From Candidatus Hydrogenedentota bacterium (GTDB lineage: Bacteria > Hydrogenedentota > Hydrogenedentia > Hydrogenedentales > SLHB01): a stretch of 18,630 nt of DNA. The DNA lies in NCBI GenBank assembly GCA_026387845.1, contig JAPLKX010000528.1, positions 1 to 18,630 of the forward strand, in the 5' to 3' direction. Positions 14,098 to 18,630 of the stretch are shown in pieces. The position numbers and the translations under genes are program-made. Position 1 is the first letter of the stretch; each line of letters opens with the position of its first letter. The notes under the pieces were generated by a model. That model was not told the DNA's origin and made no database searches. It saw only the letters and a program-made list of their open reading frames with translations.

Positions 14098-16734
14098 ATG
14101 GTAAACGGGTTGACAGTCAGGCGGGTGGTTGTAATGGCAATTGTGGGGTTCGCCGCCGCCGTAGGAACCGGGGCGGCGGGTCAATCCTTGGCGCTGCACG
14201 ACAATTGGGCCATTCAGTCGGCGGCGAAAATCACCGGGGCCGGTGAGGCCATCTCGACGGCCGGGTATGTTGCCGAGGGGTGGTATCCGACCTCGGTGCC
14301 GGCCACCGTTCTGGCCGCACTGGTTGAAAACAAGGTTTATCCTGATCCGTTCTACGGCGATAACATCACGAAAATCCCCGGGTACAAGCCCAAGCTGTGG
14401 CTCGTCATGGACGAAGCCAGCCCGTTCTTCCCATCCTGGTGGTACAGGACCGAGTTCGATGCGCCGGCTTCGTTTTCCGGCAAGAACGTCGTTCTCCACC
14501 TCGACGGGATCAACCTGCGGGCCAACGTCTGGCTTAACGGCAAGCTGGTGGCCGGCGGCGACAAAATCTACGGCATGCACAGGCGGTTTGAACTGGACGT
14601 CAATGAGTTCCTGCGCCCCGGCGAAAAGAATTGCCTGGCGCTCGAGATCACCTCGCCCGGCCACATTTCCGAACCCGCCAAGCGTACCAAACAGGTCGAA
14701 TGTACCACAGGCTGGGACGACCACAACCCGCAGCCGCCCGACCTCAACATGGGCGTCTGGCAGAACGTCTATCTGACCGCGACCGGGCCGGTTGCGCTTC
14801 GCCATCCCTACGTCCGGCCGGATCTCGAGGTCCCGTCGCTGGCCACGGCCCGGCTCACCGCGGCCGCGCACGTAGTCAACAAGACGGGCGCGCCCGTCAA
14901 GGGCAAGTTGAGCGGTAAGATCGAATCGGTGGAGTTTGCGCAGGACGTTGAACTCGCTCCGCACGAAACCAAGGTCGTCGAGTTCACGCCCGAGAGCTTC
15001 CCGCAACTGGTGTTCTCGAACCCGCGAGTCTGGTGGCCTGTGAACCTCGGCAAGCAAGAGATGTACGAGGCCGGCTTCAGGTTTGACGTCGACGGCCAGA
15101 CGTCCGACACGGCGGCGACCTCTTTCGGCATCAGAAACATAACCAGCTACCTCAACGACGAAGGCTGGCGGACTTTCAAGGTCAACGGCCAGGACACGCT
15201 GATCCGGGGCGGGGCGTGGATGACCAGCGACATGCTCCTGCGCGTCACCCCCAAACGTTACGACGCGCTCGTCCGGTATGCGCGCGAAGCGGGTCTCAAC
15301 ATGCTCCGCTCGGAAGGCTTCTCGATCCGTGAAACCGATGAGTTCTACAACACCTGCGACAAGTACGGCGTCATGGTCACCCAGCAGATCTTCGGCAGAA
15401 GCATCCCCGACGAGCCGCTGGCGATCGCCTGTATCGAAGACATGATGCTGCGCATCCGCAACCATCCCAGCCTCGTCCATTTCCTCGGCCACGACGAAAC
15501 CTTCCCCACCCCCACCCTCGACGCCGCGTACAGAGACCTCATCGCGCGGCTCATCCCCGACAGGACCTATCAGCCCCACTCCGGCGCGTTCGATATCGAG
15601 GAGCGGTTCGAGACCGGCGGGACACGCACCGGCAGCCTCCAGGTCTGGACCTACGCTACCCCCGTCCATTACTACACCCACCCGCTCACCGGCGCGTGGG
15701 GGTTTGCGCAGTCCGGCGGGATCGGCGGGATTTTTGCCCCGCTCGAATCGATGCGCAGATACCTGCCCGAGGAATCCCTGTGGCCGCCGTTCGCGCCCGC
15801 CTGGTCGCTTCACACCGTCACCCAGGGCGGAACCTACTTCAACGCGGTCGTCAAAGCTCTTAATACGCGCTATGGGCAAGCCGACAACATCGAAGACTTC
15901 ATGAAAAAGGCCCTCGCGCTCAACTACGAAAGCGCCCGCGGCATGTTCGAAGCCTACGGCAGAAACAAGTTCAAAGCCACCGGCATCACCACCTGGAAGT
16001 ACGACACGGCTTGGCCTGCCTCGCCCACCTGGCAGTACATCGACTACAACTTGTTCGCGACCGGCGCGTATTACGGCGCAAAAAAAGCCTGCGAACCGCT
16101 CCATGTCCAGTATTCGTACGACGACAACTCGGTCTGGGTGGTTAACAACCTGTCCGAGCAGGTCAACGGCCTGACCGTCTCGGCGCGCGCGCTCAACATC
16201 GACCTGGCCGAGAAAGTCTCGCAGACAGGGGGCCTCGACGTGCCCGCAAATACGTCCGTAAAAGCACTCGATCTGGCATGGCCCGCGGATATCTCGAAGA
16301 CGTTCTTTGTGAAACTCACGCTCACGTACAAAACCGGCAAGCTGGTTTCCGAGAACTTCTACTGGCTCTCGACGGCGCCGGATTTGCCCGACCCCAACCC
16401 GAAGTCGTTCCAGAACCCGGCGTCCACCAGCGATTTCACGGCGCTGGCCTCGTTGCCCGCCGCAAAGTTGGCGGCCTCCAGTTCGTTTGAGCCCGATGGT
16501 AAAGAGCAGGTCGCCCGCGTCACGCTCGAAAACGCCGGCAACAGCATTGCATTCTTCGTCAACCTCGCCGTTACGCAGGGCGAAGGCGGCCCGGAAGTCA
16601 CGCCGGCGTTCTGGCAGGACAACTACGTCACCCTGCTCCCCGGCGAAAAACGAGACATCACCGCCAGGTTCTACACCGAAGACCTCGCCGGAAAAGCACC
16701 CGCGCTGAAAGTCTCCGGCTGGAATTCAAAATAG
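14098..16734 (+). CDS. Secreted GH2-family protein, exo-beta-glucosaminidase-like
   Basis: The 878-residue product has a Sec signal peptide (about 1-28, ending AAG-QS). It is followed by the GH2 sugar-binding domain (WWYRTEF ... LHLDGINLRANVWLNG), an Ig-like domain, the TIM barrel (from about 345; IRGGAWMTSDMLLR at 369-382; EAYGRNKF at 618-625) and C-terminal beta domains with ACEPLHVQYSYDD. The layout and motifs match exo-beta-D-glucosaminidases, which release GlcN from chitosan ends, and related GH2 enzymes. The acid/base Glu is probably E467 in GHDETFP. The barrel segment that should hold the nucleophile Glu (family form GFNTETGPG) reads GFAQSGGIGG, with Ser539 at that position, so activity is doubtful. 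ATG 14098 has GGGAGGG (14084-14090). It is divergent from the ECF sigma gene. Confidence 0.9.
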   Translation: MVNGLTVRRVVVMAIVGFAAAVGTGAAGQSLALHDNWAIQSAAKITGAGEAISTAGYVAEGWYPTSVPATVLAALVENKVYPDPFYGDNITKIPGYKPKLWLVMDEASPFFPSWWYRTEFDAPASFSGKNVVLHLDGINLRANVWLNGKLVAGGDKIYGMHRRFELDVNEFLRPGEKNCLALEITSPGHISEPAKRTKQVECTTGWDDHNPQPPDLNMGVWQNVYLTATGPVALRHPYVRPDLEVPSLATARLTAAAHVVNKTGAPVKGKLSGKIESVEFAQDVELAPHETKVVEFTPESFPQLVFSNPRVWWPVNLGKQEMYEAGFRFDVDGQTSDTAATSFGIRNITSYLNDEGWRTFKVNGQDTLIRGGAWMTSDMLLRVTPKRYDALVRYAREAGLNMLRSEGFSIRETDEFYNTCDKYGVMVTQQIFGRSIPDEPLAIACIEDMMLRIRNHPSLVHFLGHDETFPTPTLDAAYRDLIARLIPDRTYQPHSGAFDIEERFETGGTRTGSLQVWTYATPVHYYTHPLTGAWGFAQSGGIGGIFAPLESMRRYLPEESLWPPFAPAWSLHTVTQGGTYFNAVVKALNTRYGQADNIEDFMKKALALNYESARGMFEAYGRNKFKATGITTWKYDTAWPASPTWQYIDYNLFATGAYYGAKKACEPLHVQYSYDDNSVWVVNNLSEQVNGLTVSARALNIDLAEKVSQTGGLDVPANTSVKALDLAWPADISKTFFVKLTLTYKTGKLVSENFYWLSTAPDLPDPNPKSFQNPASTSDFTALASLPAAKLAASSSFEPDGKEQVARVTLENAGNSIAFFVNLAVTQGEGGPEVTPAFWQDNYVTLLPGEKRDITARFYTEDLAGKAPALKVSGWNSK

Positions 16735-16752
16735 CGACGGGTTCTGCAAACA

Positions 16753-16792
16753 AGACACTCAGGAAAACTCGAGATAGTTTTCCTGAGTGTCT
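16753..16792. terminator. Perfect 17-bp hairpin after the GH2 gene
   Basis: AGACACTCAGGAAAACT (16753-16769) pairs without mismatch with its complement at 16776-16792 across the 6-nt loop CGAGAT. It lies 19 nt after the GH2 stop. It is followed by ATTTAAG, not a true T-run, so it may act as a terminator, an RNA-stabilising stem or an inserted palindromic unit. Confidence 0.6.
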
Positions 16793-16800
16793 ATTTAAGT

Positions 16801-16836
16801 CCGTCCACCGTGTCCACGCCGTCCACTGTGTCCACT
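16801..16836. repeat. Short GTCCAC-spaced repeat
   Basis: GTCCAC occurs four times at a 9-base step with variable bases between (CCGTCCACC, GTGTCCACG, CCGTCCACT, GTGTCCACT). It is non-coding and lies between the hairpin and the HEPN gene. It looks like a simple-sequence expansion. Confidence 0.6.
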
Positions 16837-16905
16837 TGCTCTCCAACCGGATTCACCGTTTGTGATACATTATGTTGGCACTTAACATGCCATGGGAGTG
16901 CCTCC

Positions 16906-17319
16906 ATGACGACCGATATCCGGTGGAAGCAGCGGTTTGATAACTTTGATCGCGCCGTGACCCTGCTGCGCGAACCGATCGAGCAGGGCGTGGAAAACCT
17001 TTCGGACTTGGAGAAGGAAGGCGCCGTCCATCGTTTTGAACTCGTACTCGAACTGGCGTGGAAAACGTTGAAGGACTATCTTGAGTACCTTGGGACATCC
17101 GTCAAACCCGTTACCCCGCGCACCGTAATCAAAGAGGCCTTCGCCGCACAAATTCTCACGGACGGCCAGGTGTGGATCGACATGCTGAACCATCGCAACC
17201 TCTTGTCCCATACCTATGATAAAGCCGCGTACGAAGAGGCGGTCCTCGCCATCCGCGACAAATACTTATCTCAGATCGTACAACTCCGCCGCCTGCTGAA
17301 GGAAAAGGAGTCTGAATGA
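16906..17319 (+). CDS. HEPN-domain protein, HI0074 nucleotidyltransferase-substrate-binding family (HepT-like)
   Basis: The 137-residue all-helical protein has the family pattern W-K-x-R-F-D-N-F ... A-V-x-R-F-E-L-x-x-E-x-A-W-K-T-L-K-D-Y and IKEAF. It ends in the HEPN motif R97-x4-H102-x-Y104 (RNLLSHTY). In HepT toxins this motif is the RNase active site, and its Tyr is AMPylated by the partner nucleotidyltransferase. The start is ATG 16906 with GGGAG (16894-16898); the longer frame from 16810 passes through repeat DNA and has no ribosome site. It overlaps the nucleotidyltransferase gene by 4 nt (ATGA), which is the classic two-gene arrangement. A toxin-antitoxin role is inferred from family and context; the older annotation is a substrate-binding subunit. 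Confidence 0.9.
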   Translation: MTTDIRWKQRFDNFDRAVTLLREPIEQGVENLSDLEKEGAVHRFELVLELAWKTLKDYLEYLGTSVKPVTPRTVIKEAFAAQILTDGQVWIDMLNHRNLLSHTYDKAAYEEAVLAIRDKYLSQIVQLRRLLKEKESE

Positions 17320-17615
17320 CCGCCGCCACAGGCCTGAGTGAACGTGAACTGGAGATGATCCGTTCCGTGCTCGCGTGCCACGAGGAAGTCACTGGGGCCA
17401 TCCTGTTCGGCTCGCGGGCAAAAGCCACCGCCGCACCGTCTTCCGACGTCGACATCTCTCTCCTCGGCACAAACAACCCACTCGTCGCCGAAGAAATCGC
17501 CGCTGAACTCGAGGAACTGCCTCTCCCCTACCGGTTCGACGTCAACGCTTTCGAGGCGATCCGCCACGAACCCCTGCGCGAACATATCCAACGGGTCGGT
17601 GTCAAGATTTACTGA
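17316..17615 (+). CDS. MNT-type nucleotidyltransferase (MntA-like)
   Basis: The 99-residue protein is a minimal nucleotidyltransferase domain. It has G32-S33 followed after ten residues by D44-x-D46 (the G-S-x10-D-x-D motif) and a third acidic residue in YRFDVNAF (D75), giving the complete metal-binding set. It should therefore be catalytically competent. In MntA/HepT pairs this protein transfers AMP from ATP to the HEPN partner and blocks it, acting as antitoxin. The start ATG overlaps the stop of the HEPN gene. The HEPN gene comes first here. I see no third gene in the operon; the next gene begins more than 300 nt later. Confidence 0.9.
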   Translation: MTAATGLSERELEMIRSVLACHEEVTGAILFGSRAKATAAPSSDVDISLLGTNNPLVAEEIAAELEELPLPYRFDVNAFEAIRHEPLREHIQRVGVKIY

Positions 17616-17925
17616 CAAATCCATCCCGCCTCGCGGTGTCCATTTCTCCCAAGCCACCTTCGGTTCCAACCGTACTGCCTGAGCTGATACCCACTTCAAA
17701 CCGGATGTTGACTTTCCACTGGCAGTTTTCGTACTCTTTTCGTGCTGGGGAAAAGACATAGAATCCGACGTTCCTAAAGCAGTTGATGTTGTCTTTTCAC
17801 GGGTTCGCTGATCAATGGTCGGAACATGCCCTTTTTTATCTTAGAATGATGTGGACATTGGTTGGTTTTCATTCTGGTTGCGGTTATGAAAATGGCAGAA
17901 ACAACAATAATGGGAGGAGCATGAA
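17616..17925. other. Intergenic region, no gene seen
   Basis: About 310 nt of lower-GC sequence without a convincing reading frame on either strand. The one reverse frame across it is an extension of an antisense shadow of the nucleotidyltransferase gene. A T-rich stretch (17831-17837) and a weak promoter near the end are all that stand out. Confidence 0.6.
17862..17890 (+). promoter_or_regulatory. Possible promoter for the downstream lipoprotein
   Basis: TTGGTT (17862-17867), a 17-nt spacer and TATGAA (17885-17890) lie about 35 nt before the ATG at 17926. The boxes match consensus at 3 and 4 of 6 positions. Location and spacing are right, but the boxes are weak. Confidence 0.35.
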
Positions 17926-18474
17926 ATGCGTAAGGTCAGTCATGTTTTATTGGCAGTAACCATCGCGGCGGTTGGCATGACGCTGACGGGATGTCCCGAA
18001 AAAAGTGGCCTCGTTGGCAGTTGGATCTTGCAGCTTCCTCCTGAAACAAGCGACGGTGTTACGCTTACCATGCAGCAAATCTACAAATTCTTTGATGATG
18101 GCCAAGCGGCCGTGGTGTCGGGTTTTGTGTTTTCCGGCAACGGCTGGTCTGCCGAGATGCGGCTGTGGGTAATCGGCACATATAGCGCAGCAGACGGCAC
18201 CCTCACTATTTCATTGACCGGGACACAGTGCGATGCGGTTGCCGCCAAACTCATTGTTACGGGAGCCATCCCCGAAGAGTTCGCGCAGGAAGTAAATGAC
18301 ATGTTTGCGGATATGGTAGCTGACCTAGACACGCCTCCCGATGACGTGCAGAGCATTCCTTACACCGTGGACGGCGACACGTTGATTCTTACCATCATCG
18401 CCTTTAGCCGCTTCGACGATAACTTTGACTACGCCAACCCCAACGCCACGGGCTGCACCAACGCCACGTCATAA
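17926..18474 (+). CDS. Small predicted lipoprotein
   Basis: The 182-residue product has a basic start, a hydrophobic core and the lipobox MTLTGCPEK with the Cys at residue 23. Directly after it comes GLVGSWILQLP, resembling the G-x-W start of lipocalin-like beta barrels. Regular beta-strand-like stretches follow (YKFFDDGQAAVVSGF, GTYSAADGTLTISLTG, YTVDGDTLILTII), in the manner of small proteins that measure as lipocalin-like domains. The C-terminal tail is Asn/Asp-rich. GGGAGG (17911-17916) precedes the ATG by 9 nt. It is followed by a good intrinsic terminator, so it is a single-gene transcript. Function is unknown; the lipocalin-like label is a guess from pattern. Confidence 0.85.
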   Translation: MRKVSHVLLAVTIAAVGMTLTGCPEKSGLVGSWILQLPPETSDGVTLTMQQIYKFFDDGQAAVVSGFVFSGNGWSAEMRLWVIGTYSAADGTLTISLTGTQCDAVAAKLIVTGAIPEEFAQEVNDMFADMVADLDTPPDDVQSIPYTVDGDTLILTIIAFSRFDDNFDYANPNATGCTNATS

Positions 18475-18507
18475 ATAGCAGGTTAGAGCCGCTGCTACTT
18501 TAAGAAT

Positions 18508-18548
18508 GCCGGCCGCCAGCCCGGGTTGGGTAGGCGGTCCGGCTTTTT
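18508..18548 (+). terminator. Intrinsic terminator after the small lipoprotein gene
   Basis: GCCGGCCGCC (18508-18517) pairs with GGCGGTCCGGC (18533-18543) with a single bulged T, across a 15-nt loop. It is followed at once by TTTTT (18544-18548). It lies 33 nt after the stop codon. Confidence 0.85.
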
Positions 18549-18604
18549 GTGTGGCTTTGGTCCATTAAATAGCTACTGGTTCCATAACAAAGGAGAGAAC
18601 CGTA

Positions 18605-18630
18605 ATGAGCAACCTCAGCCGTATCCTGAT
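18605..18630 (+). CDS. Start of a gene running off the right edge (partial)
   Basis: ATG at 18605 follows AAAGGAGAG (about 18588-18596), a strong ribosome site at suitable spacing, and the terminator of the previous gene. Only eight full codons are in view (MSNLSRIL), too few to identify the product. Confidence 0.6.

Noticed and set aside
13924..16104. 726-residue reverse open frame covering most of the GH2 gene
   Set aside because: The forward strand encodes a full GH2 protein with signal peptide and conserved motifs; the reverse frame has no recognisable domain and is an antisense shadow.

Overview
This is a high-GC bacterial chromosome segment from a Gram-negative-type organism. It has TatC plus a TatB-like partner, an HU protein, several lipobox proteins, an ECF sigma/anti-sigma pair and a secreted glycoside hydrolase. 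The mix of an internalin-like LRR/B-repeat/IPT surface protein, small lipoproteins, a secreted GH2 enzyme and a zinc-finger anti-sigma factor with a TPR-like ectodomain would suit a member of the Hydrogenedentota, Planctomycetota or Lentisphaerota. That placement is inference from gene style; there is no rRNA or other phylogenetic marker here.

Layout. 1-180 is the open C-terminal end of a gene entering from the left. A near-consensus promoter (217-245) then drives a coiled-coil, C-terminally anchored protein (291-878), followed closely by an HU-family protein (940-1302). After a GC-rich structured gap come tatC (about 1472-2335) and a tatB/tatA-like gene (2379-2756), the core of a twin-arginine export system. 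Convergent to these, on the minus strand, is a two-gene unit: a divergent YchF-like P-loop NTPase (4903-3845), then a DHH/DHHA1 phosphoesterase 6 nt downstream (3838-2774). A minus-strand lipoprotein (5663-5040) follows.

The centre (5924-10787) is a very large modular surface protein. It holds two head-LRR-cap units, an unrelated module inserted in the second LRR run, five InlB-like B-repeats, three IPT/TIG domains, a regulatory-like beta domain and a C-terminal membrane anchor. It is split by a frame change at about 8217-8253, where roughly 30 residues of one B-repeat are also missing. It also lacks a visible signal peptide, so it looks like a recently broken gene, unless this is an assembly artefact.

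Next on the minus strand are a lipoprotein (11493-10819) and an overlapping ECF sigma factor / zinc-finger anti-sigma pair (13817-13167 / 13170-11626). Divergent from these is a secreted GH2 enzyme (14098-16734) resembling exo-beta-glucosaminidases. It keeps the putative acid/base Glu but has Ser where the nucleophile Glu is expected. It is followed by a perfect 17-bp hairpin, a HEPN/nucleotidyltransferase pair of the toxin-antitoxin type (16906-17615), a small lipoprotein with a clear terminator (17926-18474), and the first codons of another gene (18605 onward).

No tRNA, rRNA, CRISPR array, transposase or phage integrase was seen. I found no clearly new multi-gene system. The best leads are the pseudo-catalytic GH2, the inserted module and break in the surface protein, the YchF-like protein with altered G motifs, and the HEPN/MNT pair.
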